Part shown: positions 1 to 7,247 of the stretch, piece after piece | Layout of the letters: each line of letters begins with the position of its first letter | How positions within the stretch are numbered: position 1 is the first letter of the stretch | Assembly: GCA_002712335.1 (NCBI GenBank) | Contig: PATI01000034.1 | Location: 9,059-16,764 of the forward strand | DNA: 7,706 bases | Direction: 5' to 3' | Source: Rhodospirillaceae bacterium | Lineage (GTDB): Bacteria; Pseudomonadota; Alphaproteobacteria; MPNO01; UBA2964 | Made by a program: the position numbers and the translations under genes | Notes under the pieces: model-generated | What the model saw: the letters and a program-made list of their open reading frames with translations, nothing else | Database searches by the model: none | Told to the model about the DNA's origin: nothing

Positions 1-314
1 GGTTCATTTACATCCACACCATGTGGTCTTCCAGTCGCCACGTTACAAAAAGAACAAGCTCTTGTACAAACATCACCCAATATCATCACAGTAGCATGCC
101 TTTGTTCCCAACATTCACCTATATTTGGACAGGCAGCTTCTTCACATACGGTATTTAATGACAAACTTCTCATTAAATGGCGGGTTTCATTATATTGTCG
201 TGAATTAGGGGCCTTAACTCTTATCCACTCGGGAATCTTCGGAGAAATATTATCCGGTTTATTTATTTTTTCCGGGTGCCGAATAGAATTATATTTTTTT
301 TGAAGCAGACTCAT
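1..314 (-). CDS. lipA: Lipoyl synthase, N-terminal part (cut by window edge)
   Basis: Lipoyl synthase is a radical SAM iron-sulfur enzyme that inserts two sulfurs at C6 and C8 of protein-bound octanoyl groups, making the lipoyl cofactor of PDH and related complexes. About 104 codons are visible, a third of the usual length of around 320; the rest lies beyond position 1. The auxiliary-cluster cysteines are C57, C62 and C68 ([12 protein letters not shown]) and the radical SAM CX3CX2C motif is C83, C87 and C90 (CTRACSFC). Upstream, RHPEK (12-16) and PEWIRVKAP (28-36) are typical of LipA. The ATG at 312-314 gives an N-terminus of normal length. It lies 18 bp after the lpd stop without a good Shine-Dalgarno sequence, so translation may depend on coupling to lpd. 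Its place in the operon fits a role in lipoylating PdhB and PdhC. The family assignment is very secure. Confidence 0.96.
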   Translation of the reverse strand, partial: MSLLQKKYNSIRHPEKINKPDNISPKIPEWIRVKAPNSRQYNETRHLMRSLSLNTVCEEAACPNIGECWEQRHATVMILGDVCTRACSFCNVATGRPHGVDVNE

Positions 315-332
315 AATTAAATATCAGTTTTC

Positions 333-1730
333 CTATATATGAATGGCACGCTCAAAAGCTTCCAAAACAGATTCATGCATTGACTCTGATATTGTAGGAT
401 GAGGAAATACAGTATGTATTAAATCTTCCTCCGTTAGTTCTGAAGAACGGGCAATAGTATATCCTTGAATCATTTCTGTTACCTCTGCACCAATCATGTG
501 AGCGCCTAACAACTCTCCGGTCTCGGCGTCAAATACAGTTTTTACCAAACCCTCATCGGTACCGAGAGCAATAGCCTTACCATTAGCTACAAGTGGAAAT
601 CGGCCAATTTTTACATTATGCCCAATCCCAATTGCTTTTTCTTCGGTCAAACCAACGCTCGCAATTTGCGGCCGACAATATGTACAACCGGGAATTTTTA
701 AAATATCTAAGGGTTTACTTTCAAAACCAGCAATATGTTCAACACAAATGCTTGCTTCGTGACTTGCCTTGTGAGCGAGCCAAGGGGGCCCAACCAAGTC
801 TCCTATAGCAAATATCCCTAATTCAGCAGTTTCCTGCCATTTGTTAACAACTAAATGTGAGTGCTCCACTTCAACAGCGGTTTTTTCTAAGCCTACAATT
901 TCAGTATTACCAACAATTCCTACCGCAAGTATTGCATTGTCAAATGATTGGGTTTTTATATTTCCTTCAATTTCGATCTCAGCCTTTACTGCCGTTTGAC
1001 TTGACTCCAATGACTTAAGGGTCGCATCGGTATGAATTAGCATGCCCTGGTTCTCAAATGAATTTTGGGCTAACAGAGATATTTCCCTGTCCTCTGCAGG
1101 TAGAATCCGATCCATAGCTTCTATTATCGTAACGTTTGCCCCAAGATCCCCATAAAAACTAGCAAATTCCATTCCGATCGCACCGGATCCAACTACCAAT
1201 AATGAATTCGGCATGGAATTGGGAACCATTGCATCACGATAATTCCATATCCTTTTACCATCTGTCTCTATGCCTGGCAGGCTACGAGGACGTGCACCGG
1301 TCGCAAGGATTATGTTCTTACAATTAAACTTGTTACTTTTACCGTTTTGGTCGTTAACACAGACAACTCCAGGCTCTATTATTTCTCCCTCGCCGGGAAT
1401 TATATGAACATTGTTTTTCTTCAGAAGGTGTTCTATGCCGTGATTGAGTTTTTTGGCTACCTCACGCGAACGTGAAACAATTTTGTTCAAATCGAAGGAA
1501 ATATTGTCAGCCCTGATACCTAGTTCATTCGCATTGCTCAAAGCGTGATAAATCTCAGAGGTACGAAGGAGAGCCTTGGTTGGAATGCACCCCCAATTTA
1601 AACATACTCCCCCGAGATGTTCACGTTCTACCAAGGCGGTCTTCATACCCAATTGAGAAGAGCGTATAGCGGCAACATAACCACCCGGCCCACCACCAAT
1701 AACAATAATATCAAAACTCGTATTGGCCAT
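333..1730 (-). CDS. lpd: Dihydrolipoyl dehydrogenase (E3 of pyruvate dehydrogenase)
   Basis: This cytoplasmic FAD flavoprotein reoxidises dihydrolipoyl arms of the E2 core and passes electrons to NAD+. The 465-residue length is normal for the family. The FAD-binding GGGPGG is at residues 12-17, the redox disulfide is C43/C48 (GGVCLNWGCIPTK), the NAD-binding GSGAIG is at 181-186, and a second FAD motif (GIFAIGD) is at 305-311. The C-terminal interface has the catalytic His-Glu pair in HPTISE (H444, E449). IPGCTYC (347-352), as I recall it, is common in alphaproteobacterial PDH-type E3 proteins. The gene follows pdhC after a 60-bp gap, the longest within the PDH cluster, and lipA comes 18 bp later. 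No strong ribosome-binding site precedes the ATG at 1728-1730, but the FAD motif begins at the expected distance from this start. Its position indicates an E3 serving PDH; it may also serve other 2-oxoacid complexes, which cannot be judged here. Confidence 0.97.
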   Translation of the reverse strand: MANTSFDIIVIGGGPGGYVAAIRSSQLGMKTALVEREHLGGVCLNWGCIPTKALLRTSEIYHALSNANELGIRADNISFDLNKIVSRSREVAKKLNHGIEHLLKKNNVHIIPGEGEIIEPGVVCVNDQNGKSNKFNCKNIILATGARPRSLPGIETDGKRIWNYRDAMVPNSMPNSLLVVGSGAIGMEFASFYGDLGANVTIIEAMDRILPAEDREISLLAQNSFENQGMLIHTDATLKSLESSQTAVKAEIEIEGNIKTQSFDNAILAVGIVGNTEIVGLEKTAVEVEHSHLVVNKWQETAELGIFAIGDLVGPPWLAHKASHEASICVEHIAGFESKPLDILKIPGCTYCRPQIASVGLTEEKAIGIGHNVKIGRFPLVANGKAIALGTDEGLVKTVFDAETGELLGAHMIGAEVTEMIQGYTIARSSELTEEDLIHTVFPHPTISESMHESVLEAFERAIHI

Positions 1731-1790
1731 TTTATTTATAGTCTTTCGATACCTATTAAAATTAATGAATACATCTAATGTTAAACAAAA

Positions 1791-3149
1791 CTAGAGCAAC
1801 ATTTCTGGCGGATATTCGAGGAGCCTCTTAATAACCCCTAAAAGTTTGGCACCTATAACTCCATCAACAACCCGATGATCGCAGGAAAGGGTACAGGTCA
1901 TTACTGTGGCCGCCTTGATTTTATCTTCTCTGACAACGGGTCTTTTCTCTCCCGCCCCGACAGCCAAAATACAAGCCTGTGGTTCATTGATAACAGCGTC
2001 AAACTGTTTTATCCCAAACATTCCAAGATTTGAAATGGTGAAGGATCCACCTTGATATTCTTCAGGTTTTAAATCACCTGCTCTTCCTCTTTCGGCCAAA
2101 CTCTTCATTGTTGAAGATATTTCTGCCAAGCCCTTTTCATGCGCGTTACGAACAATTGGAGTAACCAGCCCGTCTTCTAAGGCTACGGCGACGGAAATAT
2201 CAGCTGTTTTGTAGATCCTCATTTTACCATCACCCAGCCAGCTAACATTTGCCTTCGGCACTTCCAACAAAGCCAAAGCACAGGCCCGAATTATGAAATC
2301 ATTGATAGAAAGCTTATTATCTTCGCGTCGTTCATTAAGAGATGACATAACATTGATTAATTCATCTATTTCACAATCAACACTCAAATAAAAATGAGGC
2401 ACGGTTGTTTTAGAATGAACCATTCGTTCGGCTATAACTTTTCTCATCGAATTCAATATCACATCTTCAAAATCAGACGTTAAAGCCGGTCCGCTCCGCT
2501 GTTGGTCCTCAGTTGATTTACGTTTTGCCCTATCGATATCTAATTTAATGATACGGCCTTCCGGACCAGTTCCACTTATAGAGCGTAAATTTATGCCTGA
2601 TTCAGCAGCCAAACGACGTGCAAGAGGGCTCACAAATAAACGACCACTACTAGACTCTTTATCCTCAACGACTAAATCTTTAATTTGCTTTTGAGACTGG
2701 TGACCCTTTAGGTCAGCCTGCATAATTCTTCCGTGGGGTCCACTGCCACTTAAATTCGAAATATCTATTCCTTCCTGCTCGGCAACTCTCGCTGCAACAG
2801 GAGAGATGTTGTTGTTTAATATTTTGGTTTTTTCTTGACCCTCTGATTTAGGCTCGGTGCCCAAATTGTCTTGGGTCACTGAAGCAGTGATAGATTCTAA
2901 ATCTTCGCCTTCTTCCAAAATAATTCCAATTACTGTATTCACGGAGACATTTTTTGAACTGTTCGGCACAATTATTTTCCCAAGAGTTCCTGTGTCCACG
3001 GCTTCTACTTCCATTATCGCCTTATCTGTTTCAATTTCTGCCAGAACGTCCCCGGGTTCTACAATATCACCTTCTGCCTTATGCCATTTAGACAAATGTC
3101 CTTCCTTCATAGTTGGAGATAAAGCTGGCATTAATATATTTATGGGCAT
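1791..3149 (-). CDS. pdhC: Dihydrolipoamide acetyltransferase (E2 of PDH) with two tandem PSBDs
   Basis: E2 forms the structural core of the PDH complex and moves the acetyl group from its lipoyl arm to CoA. The domain order over 452 residues is one lipoyl domain (about 1-80, lipoyl lysine K43 in ETDKA), a charged linker, a first peripheral-subunit-binding domain (PSBD; about 115-148), a short linker, a second PSBD (about 173-206), and the acyltransferase domain (about 225-452). The catalytic motif is DHRVVDG with H425 and D429. A single PSBD is the usual arrangement, so the duplication is unusual. The linkers are rich in Lys, Glu, Gln and Ser rather than the Ala/Pro-rich type of many E2 proteins. 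The ATG at 3147-3149 starts exactly at the lipoyl domain and lies 18 bp after the pdhB stop; only a weak AGG sits very close upstream. An acetyl rather than succinyl specificity is inferred from the flanking E1 genes. Confidence 0.97.
   Translation of the reverse strand: MPINILMPALSPTMKEGHLSKWHKAEGDIVEPGDVLAEIETDKAIMEVEAVDTGTLGKIIVPNSSKNVSVNTVIGIILEEGEDLESITASVTQDNLGTEPKSEGQEKTKILNNNISPVAARVAEQEGIDISNLSGSGPHGRIMQADLKGHQSQKQIKDLVVEDKESSSGRLFVSPLARRLAAESGINLRSISGTGPEGRIIKLDIDRAKRKSTEDQQRSGPALTSDFEDVILNSMRKVIAERMVHSKTTVPHFYLSVDCEIDELINVMSSLNERREDNKLSINDFIIRACALALLEVPKANVSWLGDGKMRIYKTADISVAVALEDGLVTPIVRNAHEKGLAEISSTMKSLAERGRAGDLKPEEYQGGSFTISNLGMFGIKQFDAVINEPQACILAVGAGEKRPVVREDKIKAATVMTCTLSCDHRVVDGVIGAKLLGVIKRLLEYPPEMLL
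2532..2633 (-). repeat. Second peripheral-subunit-binding domain of PdhC (residues 173-206)
   Basis: This is the downstream copy of the tandem PSBD pair, directly before the acyltransferase domain, which is where the single PSBD of ordinary E2 proteins sits. It carries the canonical pattern VSPLARRLAAESGINL then GTGPEGRI. Arginines equivalent to Arg135, Arg146 and Arg156 of the G. stearothermophilus domain are present as R178, R189 and R199. By position and residues this is the likelier classical E3-binding domain. Confidence 0.9.
2706..2807 (-). repeat. First peripheral-subunit-binding domain of PdhC (residues 115-148)
   Basis: This is the upstream copy of a tandem domain duplication inside pdhC. 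The PSBD pattern is clear: SPVAARVAEQEGIDI followed by GSGPHGRI. Aligned by eye to the second copy over 33 positions it has 15 identities. At the position of Arg135 of the Geobacillus stearothermophilus PSBD (numbering from memory) it has A120, and at Arg146 it has S131; the Arg156 equivalent is kept as R141. It should still fold as a PSBD, because the hydrophobic, glycine and aspartate positions are kept, but its binding face is less basic than that of the second copy. Confidence 0.88.
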
Positions 3150-3167
3150 GAACCTAACCGGAAGATG

Positions 3168-4544
3168 TTAATCCCGATAACAGACCGCTTTAACGGCCTC
3201 AATAATATTGCTTACCTGGGGTAACGCTAGACTTTCAAGGTTAGCCGCATACGGCAGTGGTACATCGGCTGCAGTCACTCTTTTAACTGGAGCGTCCAAC
3301 CAGTCAAAAGCATGCTCAGTTATAACCGCCGATATTTCTGCTCCAATCCCAGAATAAGGCCAACCTTCCTCCACTGAAATCAATCTATTTGTTTTCTTGA
3401 CTGACTTCACAATACATTCAATGTCCAGAGGTCTGAGTGTTCTTAGGTCTATAACTTCCGCCTCTATTCCTTGCTCAGAGAGAATTTTCGAGGCTTCGAT
3501 CGATTTTTCTACCATCAACGAAAAAGCTGTAATTGTTACATCATTACCCTCACGAACTCGGTTGGCTTTTCCAATCGGAATTACATGGTTTGGATCAATT
3601 GGAACCTCAAAACTGTTGCCGTAAAGTAACTCATTTTCTAAAAATATAATTGGGTTAGGATCTCGTATAGATGATTTTAAAAGACCCTTCGCGTCCCCAG
3701 CACTCCAAGGCGAGACAACCTTTAAACCCGGTATATGAGCATACCAGCTCGCAAAACATTGCGAATGCTGAGCTGCCACACGAGCCGCTGCGCCATTTGG
3801 GCCTCGGAATACGATGGGACAACCCATTTGCCCACCAGACATGTAGTTCGTCTTGGCGGCAGAATTAATAAGCTGATCCATTGCCTGCATAGCAAAATTA
3901 AAAGTCATAAACTCAACGATTGGACTTAGACCCAAAAATGCCGCGCCAATACCAACACCTGTAAAACCATGCTCGGTAATCGGCGTATCTATAACCCGTC
4001 GCTCGCCAAATTCTTCTAATAAACCCTGGCTGACCTTGTAGGCACCTTCATATTCCGCAACCTCCTCCCCCATTAAAAAAACACGATCATCGTTCCTCAT
4101 TTCTTCAGCCATTGCATCCCGAAGTGCCTCACGAACTGTTTGCACCTTTGTAGTTCCAGCATCGACTTTTCTTAACTCACCTTCGTTCTTAATTTCTTCT
4201 GAAGGGACATTTTTTAGTTCTGTTTCTTTTTCTATTTCAACTTTTGTAACTCGAGAGCCTGCGCTACTAATGGCTTCTATTTCATTATTAGATTTTTGTT
4301 CGTCTTCTCCGGCCATTATCGCAATAACTTCATTTACCTTCACGCCTTCGGACCCATCCGGAATTAAAATTTTTTCTAAAATCCCTTCATCAACGGATTC
4401 GACCTCCATCGTCGCCTTGTCGGTTTCAATTTCAGCAAGAATATCACCTGCCTCCACCAAATCTCCTTCAGACTTATGCCACTTCGACAAACGCCCTTCA
4501 GTCATTGTTGGCGAAAGTGCTGGCATTAAAATATTAATCGGCAT
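3168..4544 (-). CDS. pdhB: Pyruvate dehydrogenase E1 beta subunit with N-terminal lipoyl domain
   Basis: E1 beta pairs with PdhA to form the thiamine-diphosphate enzyme that decarboxylates pyruvate and acetylates lipoyl groups. The 458 residues are about 130 longer than a plain E1 beta. The extra part is an N-terminal lipoyl domain (about 1-80, lipoyl lysine K43 in [10 protein letters not shown]) joined by a Lys/Glu-rich linker (about 80-132). The E1 beta domain runs from about 133 to the end; [13 protein letters not shown] (159-171) includes the conserved acidic cofactor-site region, and [11 protein letters not shown] follows. This lipoyl-E1-beta fusion is characteristic of alphaproteobacterial PDH. 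The first 54 residues match PdhC at 45 positions. The gene follows pdhA after 17 bp with an AGGGG ribosome-binding site, and it precedes pdhC by 18 bp, which implies one transcript. The flanking genes favour pyruvate over a branched-chain 2-oxoacid as substrate. Confidence 0.97.
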   Translation of the reverse strand: MPINILMPALSPTMTEGRLSKWHKSEGDLVEAGDILAEIETDKATMEVESVDEGILEKILIPDGSEGVKVNEVIAIMAGEDEQKSNNEIEAISSAGSRVTKVEIEKETELKNVPSEEIKNEGELRKVDAGTTKVQTVREALRDAMAEEMRNDDRVFLMGEEVAEYEGAYKVSQGLLEEFGERRVIDTPITEHGFTGVGIGAAFLGLSPIVEFMTFNFAMQAMDQLINSAAKTNYMSGGQMGCPIVFRGPNGAAARVAAQHSQCFASWYAHIPGLKVVSPWSAGDAKGLLKSSIRDPNPIIFLENELLYGNSFEVPIDPNHVIPIGKANRVREGNDVTITAFSLMVEKSIEASKILSEQGIEAEVIDLRTLRPLDIECIVKSVKKTNRLISVEEGWPYSGIGAEISAVITEHAFDWLDAPVKRVTAADVPLPYAANLESLALPQVSNIIEAVKAVCYRD

Positions 4545-4555
4545 ATTTTTACAAA

Positions 4556-4560
4556 CCCCT
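4556..4560 (-). promoter_or_regulatory. Ribosome-binding site of pdhB
   Basis: AGGGG on the minus strand lies 11 nt before the pdhB ATG (4542-4544), a slightly long spacing. It directly follows the pdhA stop TAA, and its first bases also form an in-frame TAG, so pdhA ends in two adjacent stops (TAATAG). This supports the annotated pdhB start, which is also where the lipoyl domain begins. Confidence 0.6.
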
Positions 4561-4561
4561 A

Positions 4562-5614
4562 TTATCCATCAACCAAAACATCAGTATAAAGTTCGGATGG
4601 TTTGGGTTCAGGACTATTCTGGGCAAACTCCGCAGCCTCAGCGACTACTTCTCTTATTTCCCTATCAATGCCCTTTAAGTCATTTTCAGATAAAATTTTA
4701 CCTTTTAAAATTCTTGTTTTTAGATTTCCGATGGGATCTTGTTCATCACGAATTTTGGACACTTCCTCTTTAGTTCGGTACGTAGCAGGATCTGACATTG
4801 AGTGACCTCTATATCGGTAAGTGACCATTTCTAAGATAACAGGTCCTTCCCCCTTTCTACATTTTTTAGCAGCCATCTCACCGGCTTCCGCGACAGCGAC
4901 AACATCCATACCATCGACTTGTATACCATGAATACCTCTTCCGGCACCCAGTTGCGACAAGTCTTCTGTTGCTGATGCCCGCTTAACAGAAGTTCCCATT
5001 CCATAACGGTTGTTTTCTATTACGTAGACTACCGGAAGTTTCCAAAGAGCCGCCATATTAAATGATTCGTGAACTTGCCCCTGATTAGCGGCCCCATCAC
5101 CAAAGTAAGCCAGCGTAATGCCATTGTCTCCCTTGTACCGTTGCCCAAATGCCAATCCCGTTCCAATAGATACCTGAGCGCCAACGATACCATGTCCACC
5201 GAAAAAGTTTTTATCCGCACTAAACATATGCATGGATCCGCCTTTTCCTCGCGAATAGCCTCCTTCCCTACCTGTAAGTTCGGCCATAACTCCTTTGGGA
5301 TCCATTCCGCAGGCTAACATATGACCATGATCTCGATAGCTTGTAATCACGGCATCATTGTCAGTTATAGTATTTTGCATTCCAACTACGACAGCTTCTT
5401 GCCCAATATACAAATGACAAAATCCGCCAATAAGTCCCATACCATACAATTGGCCTGCACGTTCCTCGAAACGTCGAATAAGGAGCATATCTCGATAGAA
5501 AGCGACAAGAGAATCTATATCAAATTTCAAATTTTTATTGTTAACCCCTTTTGTCTTTTGGGGCTTACGCACTTTGGAAGATTTCTTTAGCTCTGTTTTA
5601 TTTTTACCGGCCAT
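4562..5614 (-). CDS. pdhA: Pyruvate dehydrogenase E1 alpha subunit
   Basis: E1 alpha binds thiamine diphosphate and, with PdhB, catalyses the rate-setting decarboxylation of pyruvate. The 350-residue length fits the family. After a lysine-rich N-terminus (residues 1-30 contain ten lysines) the core begins with [18 protein letters not shown] (43-60) and [12 protein letters not shown] (63-74). The thiamine-diphosphate motif starts with GDG at 172-174 and ends with NN at 201-202. The phosphorylation-loop region [15 protein letters not shown] (266-280) is conserved; in mitochondrial homologues its serines are regulatory, but nothing here shows that this applies. The ATG at 5612-5614 has a GAGG ribosome-binding site at good spacing. 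It is the first gene of the PDH cluster, after a 322-bp gap with a candidate promoter and palindrome. The basic N-terminal tail is common in alphaproteobacterial PdhA, as I recall, and is likely flexible. Confidence 0.97.
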   Translation of the reverse strand: MAGKNKTELKKSSKVRKPQKTKGVNNKNLKFDIDSLVAFYRDMLLIRRFEERAGQLYGMGLIGGFCHLYIGQEAVVVGMQNTITDNDAVITSYRDHGHMLACGMDPKGVMAELTGREGGYSRGKGGSMHMFSADKNFFGGHGIVGAQVSIGTGLAFGQRYKGDNGITLAYFGDGAANQGQVHESFNMAALWKLPVVYVIENNRYGMGTSVKRASATEDLSQLGAGRGIHGIQVDGMDVVAVAEAGEMAAKKCRKGEGPVILEMVTYRYRGHSMSDPATYRTKEEVSKIRDEQDPIGNLKTRILKGKILSENDLKGIDREIREVVAEAAEFAQNSPEPKPSELYTDVLVDG

Positions 5615-5621
5615 AACGTAT

Positions 5622-5626
5622 GCCTC
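5622..5626 (-). promoter_or_regulatory. Ribosome-binding site of pdhA
   Basis: TGAGG on the minus strand lies 7 nt before the pdhA ATG. It is a clear Shine-Dalgarno match and fixes the start at 5614. An ATG two bases further upstream of the GAGG (5627-5629) is out of frame with pdhA and is not used as its start. Confidence 0.7.
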
Positions 5627-5643
5627 ATGATGAAACCTTTAAG

Positions 5644-5673
5644 ATTATTTATGTCTTAAATTCTCTATTGCAA
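5644..5673 (-). promoter_or_regulatory. Candidate sigma70-type promoter of the pdhA-pdhB-pdhC-lpd-lipA operon
   Basis: On the minus strand TTGCAA (5668-5673) resembles a -35 box (4 of 6 consensus bases) and AATAAT (5644-5649) a -10 box (5 of 6), separated by 18 bp. Transcription would start near 5637, leaving a leader of about 23 nt that includes the pdhA ribosome-binding site. The gap is AT-rich, so chance matches are likely; the support is the position, directly before the first gene of the cluster and after the only long gap in the window. Confidence 0.4.
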
Positions 5674-5693
5674 AGGGTATACAAAACTGACGA

Positions 5694-5712
5694 TCACGCA
5701 ATATTTGCGTGA
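5694..5712. promoter_or_regulatory. Perfect 19-bp palindrome, probable operator upstream of pdhA
   Basis: TCACGCAA-TAT-TTGCGTGA is an exact 8-bp inverted repeat around a 3-bp centre, in the middle of the pdhA upstream gap. Its CG-containing arms stand out from the AT-rich surroundings. The centre (5703) is about 66 bp upstream of the inferred start of transcription, a distance more typical of an activator site than of a repressor. The arms do not match the GntR-type TGGTNNACCA box of PdhR/LldR regulators or the FNR box as I know them, so the binding protein is unknown. A lone ACGCAA half-site recurs at 5814-5819. Confidence 0.5.
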
Positions 5713-5877
5713 GAAAGTTTATGTTCTTTTAATAGATACTTTTGAAAGAAAGATTAAATAAAGGTTTAATATACGAAATGACTGAAAATATCGTGAATAT
5801 TAAAACTTTAAAGACGCAAAAACTTCACAATATCAAGCCTACCAAATCCGATGGCATTGCTAAAATGTTAGTTTGTA

Positions 5878-5908
5878 TTTTTACCATTTGAATGACACGA
5901 GGTAAAAA
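5878..5908. repeat. AT-rich inverted repeat downstream of eno
   Basis: TTTTTACC at 5878-5885 pairs exactly with GGTAAAAA at 5901-5908, giving an 8-bp stem and a 15-nt loop about 30 bp after the eno stop. In eno RNA the stem would begin with the U run rather than be followed by one, and it has only two G-C pairs, so it is a poor intrinsic terminator. It could be a weak 3'-end structure for the kdsA-eno message or a chance product of base composition. Confidence 0.35.
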
Positions 5909-5936
5909 AATTAAAATAGAAATTTATCTTCATCAT

Positions 5937-7211
<1,275 letters not shown>

Positions 7212-7216
7212 TCATA

Positions 7217-7222
7217 TCCTCC
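7217..7222 (-). promoter_or_regulatory. Strong ribosome-binding site of eno
   Basis: GGAGGA on the minus strand sits 5 nt before the eno ATG (7209-7211). It is the best Shine-Dalgarno match in the window, which fits the high expression usual for enolase, and it confirms the start. Confidence 0.8.
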
Positions 7223-7247
7223 AATATTTATTTTCTCTTATCACTTT

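Larger units (their letters stand above)
5615..5936. other. 322-bp AT-rich intergenic region between eno and pdhA
   Basis: This is the only stretch over 300 bases without a convincing gene. It contains the candidate pdhA promoter, a 19-bp palindrome and an AT-rich inverted repeat near the end of eno. Reading the minus strand in all three frames after the eno stop gives only short peptides of about 20 codons, none with the transmembrane-plus-coiled-coil pattern of FtsB/DivIC, the gene often found here in alphaproteobacteria. On the plus strand a 37-codon open frame (5778-5891) is present but weakly supported. No tRNA or strong hairpin is visible. Confidence 0.75.

Noticed and set aside
4270..4773. 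167-codon plus-strand open frame across the pdhB start and the pdhA end
   Set aside because: It is antisense to two securely identified genes and spans their junction. Its first part mirrors the antisense of the lipoyl domain, and the similar antisense frame at 2857-3171 exists only because the two lipoyl domains are paralogous.
5029..5220. 63-codon minus-strand frame inside pdhA
   Set aside because: It is out of frame within the conserved E1 alpha core, which is intact; it is a shadow of that gene.
5868..5936. 22-codon minus-strand frame whose ATG directly follows the eno stop, considered as an ftsB remnant
   Set aside because: It is very short and rich in Phe and Asn from AT-rich DNA, and it shows neither a proper membrane helix followed by a coiled coil nor a continuation in another frame.
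5878..5936. Intrinsic terminator after eno
   Set aside because: The only exact stem is AU-rich with two G-C pairs and a 15-nt loop, and in the eno RNA no U run follows it.
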